Assembly (NCBI GenBank): GCA_016871175.1
Contig: VFZL01000007.1
Span: 1 to 64,000 of the forward strand
Direction: 5' to 3'
Source of the DNA: Acidimicrobiia bacterium
GTDB lineage: Bacteria > Acidobacteriota > Vicinamibacteria > Vicinamibacterales > CAVVIG01
Length of the DNA stretch: 64,000 nucleotides
How positions within the stretch are numbered: position 1 is the stretch's first letter; each line of letters begins with the position of its first letter. A program made the translations under genes and the position numbers. Of this stretch, positions 10,195-18,844 are shown in pieces. The notes under the pieces are model-generated. The model did not search any database and was not told where the DNA came from. It worked only from the letters and a program-made list of their open reading frames with translations.

Positions 10195-10237
10195 TCAACG
10201 GACTCCTCACGCGGGAGGTGAGCCCGCGCGCGTGTCG

Positions 10238-11041
10238 TCAGGTTCCCCGCCACTCGTCGGCGTCGCACGTGGCGCGGCCCTCGTGTCGCAGTTTCTCCAG
10301 GTGCGCGCGAACATTCTCGCGCGCGAGCACCACGAGCCCCGGGGCCAGACCATCATAGATGGAATCCGTGATCATCTGTACGGTGGACGCGCCTCGCCGG
10401 AGCGCCTCGATCACCTGCGCTTCACGCCGACGCCGATGGGCGAGCGTCACGCTCAGGACGCGGGCGGGCTCGTCGATGGCGGGACCGTGGCCCGGCAGCA
10501 ACCGCTGCGGCTCCAGCGCGAGGATCCGCTCGAGCGACGCCACGTACTGAATGAGATCGCCGCCCCGACTGTGAATGATGGCGACGCTCGTGCCAGCATG
10601 CACGAGATCACCTGTGAAGACGGTGCTCGAGGCCTCGTGCCAGAACGCCAGATGATCGGGGGCGTGCCCAGGTGTGTGGAGTGCCGTCAGCTCGGTACCA
10701 CCCACGGCGAGTCGTGCACCGTCGGCGACGTGGTGCCAGTTGACTCCGGCGGGATCATACTCGGGCCACACGTGCTTGCCGAACCGCGCGACCCGCAACC
10801 GACGCGCCAACGCGGGGGCGCCAGACGCGTGGTCCACGTGCGCATGCGTCACCAGTACGTCGGTCAACGGAGAATGCCGAGCGGCGGTGTGGGTGGCGAT
10901 CACCTCGATGTGCTCCTCCGTCCCGATGCCCGCGTCGATGAGACACGCCGGCCCGCCCGCCGGGGCCAGGAGATACGTGTTGTTTCCGGATCCGGTGAAC
11001 GCGCTCGCGTTGCGGACCTCGAGGAGCATCGGCTCGAACAT
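10238..11041 (-). CDS. MBL-fold metallo-hydrolase, LACTB2-like
   Basis: 267 residues. The metallo-beta-lactamase metal motif is VTHAHVDHASG, followed by LHTPGHAPDHLAF, FTGDLVHAG and LLPGHGPAIDEP. The C-terminal region (RRREAQVIEALRRGASTVQM onward) matches the winged-helix tail of LACTB2-type enzymes, which are single-strand endoribonucleases or hydrolases. Six bases separate it from the stop of the outer-membrane barrel gene, so it may be the distal gene of that operon, though its function looks unrelated. Confidence 0.85.
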   Translation of the reverse strand: MFEPMLLEVRNASAFTGSGNNTYLLAPAGGPACLIDAGIGTEEHIEVIATHTAARHSPLTDVLVTHAHVDHASGAPALARRLRVARFGKHVWPEYDPAGVNWHHVADGARLAVGGTELTALHTPGHAPDHLAFWHEASSTVFTGDLVHAGTSVAIIHSRGGDLIQYVASLERILALEPQRLLPGHGPAIDEPARVLSVTLAHRRRREAQVIEALRRGASTVQMITDSIYDGLAPGLVVLARENVRAHLEKLRHEGRATCDADEWRGT

Positions 11042-11047
11042 GTGCCG

Positions 11048-12340
11048 TCAGAAAGAGTAGCGGAACGTGAGCGAGAGATGCGAATTCCGGCGGAACTGGC
11101 CGAGAAAGTCGTCCGGCTCACCGCGAATCAACGCACCGGCCACGGTCGTTCGCCAGTGTGTGCCGGAGCTCCTCGAGAGCTCGCCCTTGAGGTACACACC
11201 ATCGCCGGTCTGTCGGAGCGCGCCTTCGACCGCGGCCGAGCGCGTCGAGTCGATGGTGTACGAGGCCCGTCCAATGAACGAGCGCGTCGTCCCGCGGTCC
11301 GGTGCAAACGTGGCGGTCCCGCCGGCGCGGGTGACAACCGAGCCTGCATAGCCGCCGATGAGGAGCCACTCGCCCATTTGCCGTTCGGCCTGGGCGACGA
11401 AGAGCACGAACTCGTCGGTGCCAGGTGTCGACGTGGCGAAAAACGCCGCTTCGCCTTTCAGCGTGACCCACCGGGTCGGCAGCGCGACGTCGCCGCCGTA
11501 CATGCGCATCCGCGAATAGGTTCTGACCAGTGCCAGGGGCCTGGAGACGGGGGACATCAAGACGGTGATGCCGGCTGGTGGCTGGGGCAGCGAGGGGCCG
11601 GGTGGCACGCCGATCTGCACGTTCGGCAGATGGTTGAATCCGTTGAAGAACGCCACCGCATATTCGTAGCCGGCTCCGACGTGGCTGTAACGCGCCCCTG
11701 TCTGTGTCGATCCGGGCCAGGACTCGGGTGGGGTCGCATCGGTGATCGACACGCCGTCCGGCACGACGGTCCAACGTTGGTCGAGCAGTGGGACCCGGCT
11801 TGGCGTGAACCACGGCACCACCACGAGCTCGATCGTGTCACCGCCCTTGGCATAGGCGAGCCTGGCGCCGCGCACAGCCAGAAAGTCGTTGTCGATGACC
11901 GCCATGTAGTCGCGTGGCGCAAAGCGATCGGTCGGTGTGACGATGTCGACCTTGCCCCAGCGAATGAATTGCTTCCCGACATCGAGGGCGAGCCCACCCC
12001 GGCTGATCGCCGCCGAGAGCCGGCGCATCGCCAGCGCTGGACGTCGGACCGTCCGGTCATCGAACCGCGTCCGCCACGAGCGGTCGACCTGGTTGTAGCT
12101 GTTACCGCGCGCCTCCACCCCGCTGGAAAGCCGGAACCAGGACGTCGCGCGAATGAACACCTCCTCGCGGGCCAACAGGTCGGCAATCGCACGTTGCGTA
12201 TCATTCGCCGCACGCTGGGGAAAGAGCGTGACGCGCGCCTCGACTAAGCCCCGGTGTGTCACGCTCTGAGCGGCGGCTGGTCTCGCGTCAACGAGCTTCA
12301 GCAGCGTCGTCGCGAGGACGACGCTGTGCCGGAGTGTCAC
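11048..12340 (-). CDS. Outer-membrane beta-barrel protein (DUF1302-like)
   Basis: 430 residues from a GTG at 12340 whose last bases overlap the TGA of the LolA-like gene (GTGA), giving translational coupling. A signal peptide is visible (SVVLATTLLKLVDARPAAAQS). The body shows alternating hydrophobic strands, a DVGKQFIRWGKVDIVTPTDR segment typical of DUF1302/AlgE-like barrels, and a C-terminal aromatic strand ending TFRYSF, the classic Bam signal. The frame extends upstream to 12640, but that overlaps the preceding gene. As the last envelope member of the ABC operon it is a candidate exit channel or lipid acceptor. Confidence 0.75.
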   Translation of the reverse strand: MTLRHSVVLATTLLKLVDARPAAAQSVTHRGLVEARVTLFPQRAANDTQRAIADLLAREEVFIRATSWFRLSSGVEARGNSYNQVDRSWRTRFDDRTVRRPALAMRRLSAAISRGGLALDVGKQFIRWGKVDIVTPTDRFAPRDYMAVIDNDFLAVRGARLAYAKGGDTIELVVVPWFTPSRVPLLDQRWTVVPDGVSITDATPPESWPGSTQTGARYSHVGAGYEYAVAFFNGFNHLPNVQIGVPPGPSLPQPPAGITVLMSPVSRPLALVRTYSRMRMYGGDVALPTRWVTLKGEAAFFATSTPGTDEFVLFVAQAERQMGEWLLIGGYAGSVVTRAGGTATFAPDRGTTRSFIGRASYTIDSTRSAAVEGALRQTGDGVYLKGELSRSSGTHWRTTVAGALIRGEPDDFLGQFRRNSHLSLTFRYSF

Positions 12341-13104
12341 GACTGGCGCCGCAGCGCCTGAAGGGTGAAGTCCTCGTCTTTCATCGGCACGTTGTATTGG
12401 AGCTGCTCGAGCGTGAGGCGCGTGCGGCTGCCCGTCCGGAGGTCGCTCATCTCGAGCCGCCGGGCGGTCCACACGCCTTGCACGTTCGCCATGTCGCGGT
12501 AGTCTAGACGCCGGACCACCTGTTCCTTGATGTAGCTGTCGAGCTGGGCGAACGTGTACGTCGCCTTCCGGACCCACACGATCGAGCGAGTGTACTGCGA
12601 GGACTTCGCCTGCCTTGGCACGGACTGGATCTTCCAGCAACTCTCGCCGTCGATGGTCTCATCGCCGAGAATCGAATAGTCGAACTGGTCGACGTCCCGC
12701 TCCTCGAGGTCCTCGAAGCTGAAGTCCGTGCCGAAGAAGCGCTGCGAGCGATCCTGAAAAGCGATCCGGCGATCGCGCTCGATACTGGGTGTCCACATCC
12801 ATTGGTCGGATGCCCGGTCCGTGTGATTGACGACGAGCAACGCGACGCCTTTCACTTCAGCAGGCACGGTAAACCGCAGAATCATCTTGCTCGAGCCGTA
12901 CGAGCCAATTCGCTCGAGCACCCACCGCTTGTCCGAGACCTTGCCCTTGGCGTTGAAGACCTGCAGGACGCCTTCGTAGCGCTGCGAGCGCACGTTCGAC
13001 CGCTTCTGCACCTCTTGCACGATCTGGCGCGCGTCCTGCGCCGCCACGCCGTCGGGCGCCAATACCACCACGAGTGCGATCCACAGAGCGACGGCTCTAC
13101 TCAT
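12337..13104 (-). CDS. Outer-membrane lipoprotein-sorting protein (LolA/LolB-like)
   Basis: 255 residues starting at ATG 13104, eight bases inside the end of the permease gene. Signal peptide AVALWIALVVVLAPDGVAAQ. The mature part is a LolA-type half-barrel: an N-terminal DARQIVQEVQKRSNVRS helix, then strands including GVALLVVNHTD and DQWMWTPSIERDRRI, and QLDSYIKEQVVRRLDYRD, as in the family of outer-membrane lipoprotein-sorting proteins found next to ABC permeases or RND/MMPL exporters. It probably carries a hydrophobic ligand across the periplasm between the permease and the barrel. Confidence 0.85.
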   Translation of the reverse strand: MSRAVALWIALVVVLAPDGVAAQDARQIVQEVQKRSNVRSQRYEGVLQVFNAKGKVSDKRWVLERIGSYGSSKMILRFTVPAEVKGVALLVVNHTDRASDQWMWTPSIERDRRIAFQDRSQRFFGTDFSFEDLEERDVDQFDYSILGDETIDGESCWKIQSVPRQAKSSQYTRSIVWVRKATYTFAQLDSYIKEQVVRRLDYRDMANVQGVWTARRLEMSDLRTGSRTRLTLEQLQYNVPMKDEDFTLQALRRQS

Positions 13105-15649
13105 ACTCGAGCGCCTCCACAAGGGATCCGCGCACGGCCGATTCAGCGGGCCACAAGGACGCGACGAACGCAGCCGCCAAGATCGTCGGCACCAGCGCCA
13201 CCATCGTCGTCACTGGGAAGACGTACTCGAGCCGCATGCCGGCGATGTCGTGCTCGACGATCTGGAGGATGTAGTACAGGTTCAGGGCACCCAGCGCGAA
13301 CCCGAGAATCAGGCCCAACGTGCCGATGCTGACGGCCTCCATCCAGATGGTTCTTCGAATCTGACCACGCAGGCCGCCAACCGCTTTCAACACACCGAGC
13401 TCACGTCGCCGGTCGATGATCGACACCGTGAGCGTGTTCACGATGCCGAGAATGGCGACGAATACGGCAACGGCGATCTGCACCGTTGTCAAGCCGAACC
13501 ACTGGTCGGTGATGCGCAGGATGTAGTCACGCAACTCGCGGTTCGTGAACACGAAGACCTGTCGTTCGCTGGCGAATCGTTGCAGAATGGCCGCCTTCGC
13601 GTCGGCCGGCGATGCGTCTGGCGTGAGATAGACGCGAAAGAGATTGATCGAATCGTCTCGCCAGTACCGCTCGTACACCGTGCGATCCACGAGGATTGAG
13701 CCCTGCTGATCCGAGTAGTCGAGCACGACCCCGACGATGGGTAGGCTGATGAGACCGTGCGGCGCGGGAATCGTCAGCACCTGGCCCGCGTGGAGGCCGT
13801 GGAGCTTCGCCAGGTTGTCGGAGATCATCACCCCCTCACCGGCGGCGGCGAGCCGGTACATCTCCGTCGCGTCTCCCTCGATCGGCGGACTCGGGGCCAT
13901 CTCGGCCACGCTGCCGATTTCGACCGCCACGATCATGACCGGTGCGCCGTTGAAGAGGATGCGGGCATTGCGCACCTTCTGCACGCGGGCGATCCCTGGC
14001 AGCGCCGCCAGCGTCTCCCCCATCGGCCCCGGGAATCGCAGCGTCCTGCTCACGATCTCTGGCGAAGGACTGACGAAGAGGTCCGGATTGAGCGTCGTCG
14101 TGGTCCAATCGAGAATGGAGTCGTAGCTGGCGCGGGCCATGCCGGCGAACGCGGTCACGAGCGCCAGCGACAACATCAAGGCCGCAACGCTGGCGGATGT
14201 TCGGCGTGGTGTCTGGATCAGACTGTCGGCGGCAAGGGCCCCCTCGACCGGCCGCATCCACTTCAGCACCGGCCGCAGTGCCCGGCCGAGCCACTGGGCG
14301 AGCAGCGGCCCCAGCAGCAGCGCCGCGAGAATCGCCAACGCGTAGCCCACATAGAACGCCACTCGCGACGAGGCAGCCGTCAGACAGAGGATGGAGGTGA
14401 TGACGAACGCGGCAGCGGCCAGTGCTCGAAGACGGCTTTCTCCCACGGAGAGGACCTGGTACTTCCCCTTCTGCAGCGCCTGCACGGGATCCACTCGAGC
14501 GGCCTGTCGCGCCGGGATGAAGGCGGCGACGAGGCTCGTGCCGATGCCGATGATCAGCGACAGCGCCAGCAGTGCGGGATCGGTGGCCACCTCGTCCGCG
14601 CGCTGCGCGACACCGTACACGTCCTTCATCACACCGCCGATCGATGCCGCAATCCCGCGGGCCATCACGAGCCCGAGCAACACCCCACCCAGGGAACCGA
14701 TGAGGCCCGTGACGGCGCTCTCGAGCAGGAAGAGCCCGCGGACCTGCCCACCGGTCGCGCCGAGCGCGCGCAGAATGCCGATCTCCGAGCGACGCTGGGT
14801 CACGGCGATGGCGAACGAGTTGTAGATGATGAACATCCCGATGAACAGCGCGAAGAGGCTCGAGATGTTGATCATGATCGAGTACGACGCGGTCATCGCC
14901 TCGAACTGTCGTCCACGCCCCGCCGGGGCGTCGATCTGGAAGCCTGGTCCAAGCAGCTGGCGCAGCTCCTCTTGCGCCTTCTCGATCGACGCGCCGTCGC
15001 GCGTGGCCAGATCGATGCGGTCGAACGTTCGTCCGCGGCCGAACATGTGCTGCGCCGCGTAGATGTCCATGATGGCGAGATTTCCGCCAAACGCCGAGGT
15101 CAAGCCGGACGACCGCATGATGCCGCGGACCGTGAACGCCCGCGGCCCCAACACCGTACCAAGCGTCACGGTGTCGTTCACGGCGAGGTCATTCTTCTCG
15201 GCGAACTCCTTCGCCAGCATGATGGAGTCCGGCTGTGCGAGGAACACCAGGGGATCGTCGATGATCGCTTCGTCGGCGTCCTCGAGATCGTAGTCGCGCA
15301 GACTGCGATCGCCGGTCATGTCGGTGCCGAGGACCAGCAGGTTGCCCTGCCCCGCGATCTGGCTGTCGACAGTGGCCTCGATCACGGGCACGGCCACCCG
15401 CACGGTCGAGGCGCTCTGCACGCTTTCGAGGACAGCTTCGTCGAATCCGGTCTCCCCCGCCGTGACCTGCAGCTCGGTCTTCCCGGCTATGCGATCGACG
15501 GTGCTGTTGAAGGCGAACAGCACGCCCTGGTTGGCCGTGTGCATGCCCACGAAGACGGCGACGCCCAGCACGATGCCGGCGATGGTCAACAGCGAGCGCA
15601 CGATGTGCTTGCGGAAGTACGGCCAGCTGATCAGGCGTAGGAGCATCAT
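13097..15649 (-). CDS. FtsX/MacB-like ABC transporter permease
   Basis: About 850 residues from ATG 15649, overlapping the ATPase stop as ATGA. There are two tandem MacB-periplasmic-core plus FtsX units. The first membrane segment is RSLLTIAGIVLGVAVFVGMH. FtsX cores follow near residues 270-400 (RRSEIGILRALGATGGQVRG) and 720-850 (RRRELGVLKAVGGLRGQIRR), ending VRGSLVEALEYE. The ten-segment, two-core layout matches ADOP/LolCE-type permeases acting as mechanotransmitters rather than classical importers. It works with the ATPase encoded upstream and probably the LolA-like protein encoded downstream. Confidence 0.9.
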   Translation of the reverse strand: MMLLRLISWPYFRKHIVRSLLTIAGIVLGVAVFVGMHTANQGVLFAFNSTVDRIAGKTELQVTAGETGFDEAVLESVQSASTVRVAVPVIEATVDSQIAGQGNLLVLGTDMTGDRSLRDYDLEDADEAIIDDPLVFLAQPDSIMLAKEFAEKNDLAVNDTVTLGTVLGPRAFTVRGIMRSSGLTSAFGGNLAIMDIYAAQHMFGRGRTFDRIDLATRDGASIEKAQEELRQLLGPGFQIDAPAGRGRQFEAMTASYSIMINISSLFALFIGMFIIYNSFAIAVTQRRSEIGILRALGATGGQVRGLFLLESAVTGLIGSLGGVLLGLVMARGIAASIGGVMKDVYGVAQRADEVATDPALLALSLIIGIGTSLVAAFIPARQAARVDPVQALQKGKYQVLSVGESRLRALAAAAFVITSILCLTAASSRVAFYVGYALAILAALLLGPLLAQWLGRALRPVLKWMRPVEGALAADSLIQTPRRTSASVAALMLSLALVTAFAGMARASYDSILDWTTTTLNPDLFVSPSPEIVSRTLRFPGPMGETLAALPGIARVQKVRNARILFNGAPVMIVAVEIGSVAEMAPSPPIEGDATEMYRLAAAGEGVMISDNLAKLHGLHAGQVLTIPAPHGLISLPIVGVVLDYSDQQGSILVDRTVYERYWRDDSINLFRVYLTPDASPADAKAAILQRFASERQVFVFTNRELRDYILRITDQWFGLTTVQIAVAVFVAILGIVNTLTVSIIDRRRELGVLKAVGGLRGQIRRTIWMEAVSIGTLGLILGFALGALNLYYILQIVEHDIAGMRLEYVFPVTTMVALVPTILAAAFVASLWPAESAVRGSLVEALEYE

Positions 15650-16320
15650 CGCCGTACGTCCTGCTCGATTCGGCCGTCGCGGAGCGCGATGGTCCGGTGG
15701 CACCGCGCGGCCACGTTGGGATCGTGGGTGACGATCACGATGGTCGACCCGAGGCGCTCGTGCAGATCGTCGATGAGCTGCAGGATCTCCCGGCCGGTGC
15801 GCGTGTCCAGGTTGCCGGTGGGCTCGTCGGCGAGCAGGATGGGAGGATAGATCGACAGGGCGCGCGCGATCGCCACGCGCTGGCGCTCACCGCCCGAGAG
15901 CTCTTCGGGCAGATGCTGCGTGCGATGCCCAAGCTGCACGAGTTCCAGGAGCGCCGACGCACGTTCGTGGACCTTCGATCGTGACCAGCCCCGGAGGTGC
16001 AAGGGCAAGCCGACGTTCTCGAGACAGGTCAGGGTCGGCAGTAGATTGAAGAACTGAAAGATGAACCCGATCTTGTCGCGCCGGACCCTCGTCAGGCTAT
16101 CGTCCGACAGTCCGTCGAGCGCGTCTCCATCGATCCGCACGACGCCTGCCGTCGGCCGGTCCAGTCCGCCCATGAGATTGAGCATCGTGGACTTCCCGGA
16201 GCCGGACGGTCCGACGATCGACACCACATCCCCCTTGTCGATCGAGAGGCTGACCTCGTGCAACGCGGTGACGTTGCGCTTGCCGTCGAACTGTTTGGTG
16301 ACACGGGCGAGGTCGATCAT
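15646..16320 (-). CDS. LolD/MacB-type ABC transporter ATP-binding protein
   Basis: 224 residues, standard length. Walker A GPSGSGKST (about 37-45), Q-loop FIFQFFNLLPTLTCLENV, signature LSGGERQRVAIARAL, Walker B ILLADEPTGNLD and H-loop IVVTHD are all intact. It is the first gene of a tightly overlapping operon continuing with the FtsX-like permease. It hydrolyses ATP to drive conformational changes of that permease at the inner membrane. Confidence 0.93.
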   Translation of the reverse strand: MIDLARVTKQFDGKRNVTALHEVSLSIDKGDVVSIVGPSGSGKSTMLNLMGGLDRPTAGVVRIDGDALDGLSDDSLTRVRRDKIGFIFQFFNLLPTLTCLENVGLPLHLRGWSRSKVHERASALLELVQLGHRTQHLPEELSGGERQRVAIARALSIYPPILLADEPTGNLDTRTGREILQLIDDLHERLGSTIVIVTHDPNVAARCHRTIALRDGRIEQDVRR

Positions 16321-16381
16321 GGTCGTGTCCGCAGCGGGGGAGCCGCGAAGGTCAGGCTGGCTTCCGGGCCCCAGGCCATTA

Positions 16382-16397
16382 TGTGAATCGTTTCACA
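16382..16397. promoter_or_regulatory. CRP/FNR-like palindrome (TGTGA-N6-TCACA)
   Basis: TGTGA at 16382-16386 and TCACA at 16393-16397, spaced by six bases: an exact match to the CRP half-site consensus. It lies in the 120-base divergent region between the ABC ATPase (start 16320) and the ThyX-like gene (start 16441), so it could act on either. No CRP gene is in the window. Confidence 0.45.
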
Positions 16398-16440
16398 ACG
16401 AAGTCAAATTCGGCCTGAAATGAAGTAGCATTTCACGCCC

Positions 16441-18075
16441 GTGTCGCCTTCAGCCGCCATCACCGACACCTTCACCCCGGATGAAGCCCGCGTTCTCGCG
16501 CGGTACTTCACCAACGTCGATCGACCGGTCTTCGCGCTCACGAACCTCCCAGAGACGGTCAAGGGCGCGCTATTCGCGCGGTACTCGCGCTCGTCGAAGT
16601 CTCTGCGGAGGCTGTTCCTCGACGAGTTCCTGGGGCAAGCCGGTGTCGAGAGCCCGACGTTCGATGCCTCGCCCGTCGGCGTCGAGCGAGCGGATAAGCT
16701 CTTCGCGCGCGTGCTCAGCGAGTACGGTGACGACTCGGTCGCGCAGCTCGGAGGAGCGCACCTCGCGTGTGAGGGAGTGTCGAACGTGCTCACGAAGGTG
16801 CTCGAGTGGGGACGTCTGATGGCGTATCTCGAGCAATCGACGCGATACGTGCCGTACACCGATCAGCCTGGCGGACGCTGGAAGTACCACGTACCGGCTG
16901 AGCTCGCCGACGGTCCGCTGCGCGCGCCGTTCGTCCGCGCCATGGATCTCGCGTTCGAAACCTACGCGAAGTGGATTCCCTCCGCTGAGGATCACTTCCG
17001 GCGCAAGCATCCCAAGGCCGTCGAGGACTCCGACGCCGTCTATCGCTCCGTCATTCGCGCGAAAGCGCTCGACACGCTGCGGGGCCTGCTCCCAGCCTCC
17101 ACGACGTCGAACGTGGGGTTGTTCGGCACCGGACAGGCCTACGAGGCACTGCTCATGCGGATGTTCGCGCACCCCCTCGAGGAGGTGCGCGCTTGCGCCG
17201 CCGCCATGCTCGTCGAGCTTCGGCAGGCGATCCCGGCGTTTCTGGCACGCGTGGATCAGCCAGGTCGCGGCGCACGAACGATCGACTATCTCGCGACCAC
17301 GCGCGCCAGCTTTGCGGCGGCCGTACTTCCGCTCATCGCGAGTTCGCGGGCAGACGTCGAGGGACGATCAGACGCGGTCGCGCTGAGCGAGTTCGATGCA
17401 GAGGGGGAGGTCAAGGTCGTCGCATCGGCGCTCTATCCGCTGTCGGACCTGTCAGACGCTCGAGCCCTGGAGCTGGCCCGTCGGCTGTCCACCGACGAAC
17501 GGGTCGCCTTGCTGCGCGCATATGCTGGTGACCGCACGAATCGTCGTCACCGCCCAGGGCGCGCGTTCGAGCGGACGCGGTATCGCTTCGATGTCCTGAC
17601 GGACTACGGCGCCTTTCGTGATCTGCAACGCCATCGGTTACTGACCCTCGACTGGCAACCGCTCAGCACTGATCACGGGTACGTTCAGCCATCGGCCATC
17701 GAAGAGATCGGCGCGCTGTCGGAGTGGCGGGCCGTGATGGACGCCTCTGCGGAGCTGCACGACGCCCTGGTCGCGCGGGGGCGCCGAGAGGTCGCGCCGT
17801 ATGCGGTCGTCATGGCGTACCGCGTTCGCTTCTACATGGACATGAACGCGCGCGAGGCGATGCACGTCATCGAGCTCCGCACGGCTCCGCAAGGCCATCC
17901 GGCGTACCGCCGCGTCTGTCAGCGCATGCACCAGCTGATCGCCGATGTCGCCGGCCATCGCGCCATCGCCGCGGCGATGCAGTTTGCCGATCACAGCGCC
18001 GTGGAGCTCGAACGACTCGAGTCCGAGCGGGCCCTCGAGGCGAAACGGGCGAGATCGCGCGCCCGTGAAAATTGA
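16441..18075 (+). CDS. Double-length FAD-dependent thymidylate synthase-like protein (ThyX family)
   Basis: 544 residues, roughly twice the size of a standard ThyX, from a GTG start. The N-terminal half carries the dUMP/FAD-type segments (YGDDSVAQLGGAHLACEGVS, YLEQSTRYVPY). The C-terminal half carries RDLQRHRLLTLDWQPLS and a conserved VMAYRVRFYMDMNAREAMHV stretch. The RHR of the ThyX signature is present, but the rest (xxSxNExSxR) is not conserved, so normal thymidylate synthase activity is uncertain. The family would methylate dUMP using methylenetetrahydrofolate and FAD. A CRP-like palindrome lies 44 bases upstream. It converges on the DUF4159 gene with a single base between the stops. Confidence 0.75.
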   Translation: MSPSAAITDTFTPDEARVLARYFTNVDRPVFALTNLPETVKGALFARYSRSSKSLRRLFLDEFLGQAGVESPTFDASPVGVERADKLFARVLSEYGDDSVAQLGGAHLACEGVSNVLTKVLEWGRLMAYLEQSTRYVPYTDQPGGRWKYHVPAELADGPLRAPFVRAMDLAFETYAKWIPSAEDHFRRKHPKAVEDSDAVYRSVIRAKALDTLRGLLPASTTSNVGLFGTGQAYEALLMRMFAHPLEEVRACAAAMLVELRQAIPAFLARVDQPGRGARTIDYLATTRASFAAAVLPLIASSRADVEGRSDAVALSEFDAEGEVKVVASALYPLSDLSDARALELARRLSTDERVALLRAYAGDRTNRRHRPGRAFERTRYRFDVLTDYGAFRDLQRHRLLTLDWQPLSTDHGYVQPSAIEEIGALSEWRAVMDASAELHDALVARGRREVAPYAVVMAYRVRFYMDMNAREAMHVIELRTAPQGHPAYRRVCQRMHQLIADVAGHRAIAAAMQFADHSAVELERLESERALEAKRARSRAREN

Positions 18076-18076
18076 A

Positions 18077-18844
18077 TCAGTGGGTCATCCCGTACATGAC
18101 ATAGTTGACCATGAACTTGTACGCTTCATTGGTCGACTGCGGATTGTAGAGATCCTGCGCGGACCATTCGACGTAGTCGCCGAGATCGACGTTGTAGTTG
18201 ATGATCACGCTCAGAGGACGCGACGGATCGTTGCCTTCGTGGATCCCGAAGAACTCCGCCATCAGCCCCCGATCGCCGAGGTAGCCGGGATACGGGACGC
18301 GCAGCGTGTCGATTTCGAAGAACGTGTGGAAGATCGGGTGGCCGAGCTCGAGGCGCTCGATCTTCGCGGCCGGTAGGACACGCCGCATCGCTCGTTCGAA
18401 CACCGCCCACTCGGGCGGGAAGTGGAAATCATCGACGATGAGGAACCCGCCCTTGGCGAGATACTCACGCAGGCCCGTGACCTCGGTCTCGCTCGGATGC
18501 CAGTAGCCAGGCTCGGACAAGTACGCAACGGGAAACCTCAACAATCCCGGATCGTCGAACGTGTGGACGTTGCTCGCATCCGTCCACGGCTTGAGCTCGG
18601 TGATCTCCTTGAGGATCGTCATCAGGTTCCGCTCCATGACGGGATAGTCCGCGGCCCATCCGCCGTAGGTGGAGTACTCCGCCCGGACGAAGGTGAACCG
18701 CCCGTCATAGGTCGCGTTTGGGTACCGGCCGAATCGGTTATAGCCGAAGAATCCACGTCGCTGCGAGGCTGCCGCCAGCGGCAACGCGATGAGAATGATT
18801 GCGGCGAGCACGACCACAGCGTGACATCGGCGCATGGCTGCCAC
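18077..18844 (-). CDS. DUF4159 domain-containing secreted protein
   Basis: 255 residues with an N-terminal signal segment (AVVVLAAIILIALPLAAASQ). The body matches DUF4159: YNRFGRYPNATYDGRFTFVR, a LREYLAKGGFLIVDDFH strand and turn, LGHPIFHTFFEI, and a C-terminal NYVMYGMTH. DUF4159 proteins have a class-I-glutamine-amidotransferase-like fold and often sit in MoxR/von Willebrand gene sets, which are not seen here. It starts one base before the stop of the upstream cyclase gene, so the two are probably co-transcribed. Confidence 0.85.
   Translation of the reverse strand: MAAMRRCHAVVVLAAIILIALPLAAASQRRGFFGYNRFGRYPNATYDGRFTFVRAEYSTYGGWAADYPVMERNLMTILKEITELKPWTDASNVHTFDDPGLLRFPVAYLSEPGYWHPSETEVTGLREYLAKGGFLIVDDFHFPPEWAVFERAMRRVLPAAKIERLELGHPIFHTFFEIDTLRVPYPGYLGDRGLMAEFFGIHEGNDPSRPLSVIINYNVDLGDYVEWSAQDLYNPQSTNEAYKFMVNYVMYGMTH

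Noticed and set aside
10010-12247. A 745-residue open frame on the + strand opposite the M20, MBL and barrel genes
   Set aside because: It spans the antisense of three real genes and has an Arg/His-rich composition with no motif.
13757-15640. A 627-residue open frame on the + strand opposite the ABC permease
   Set aside because: It is His/Arg/Gln-rich with no recognisable domain and lies antisense to a well-supported permease; it arises from third-position GC bias.
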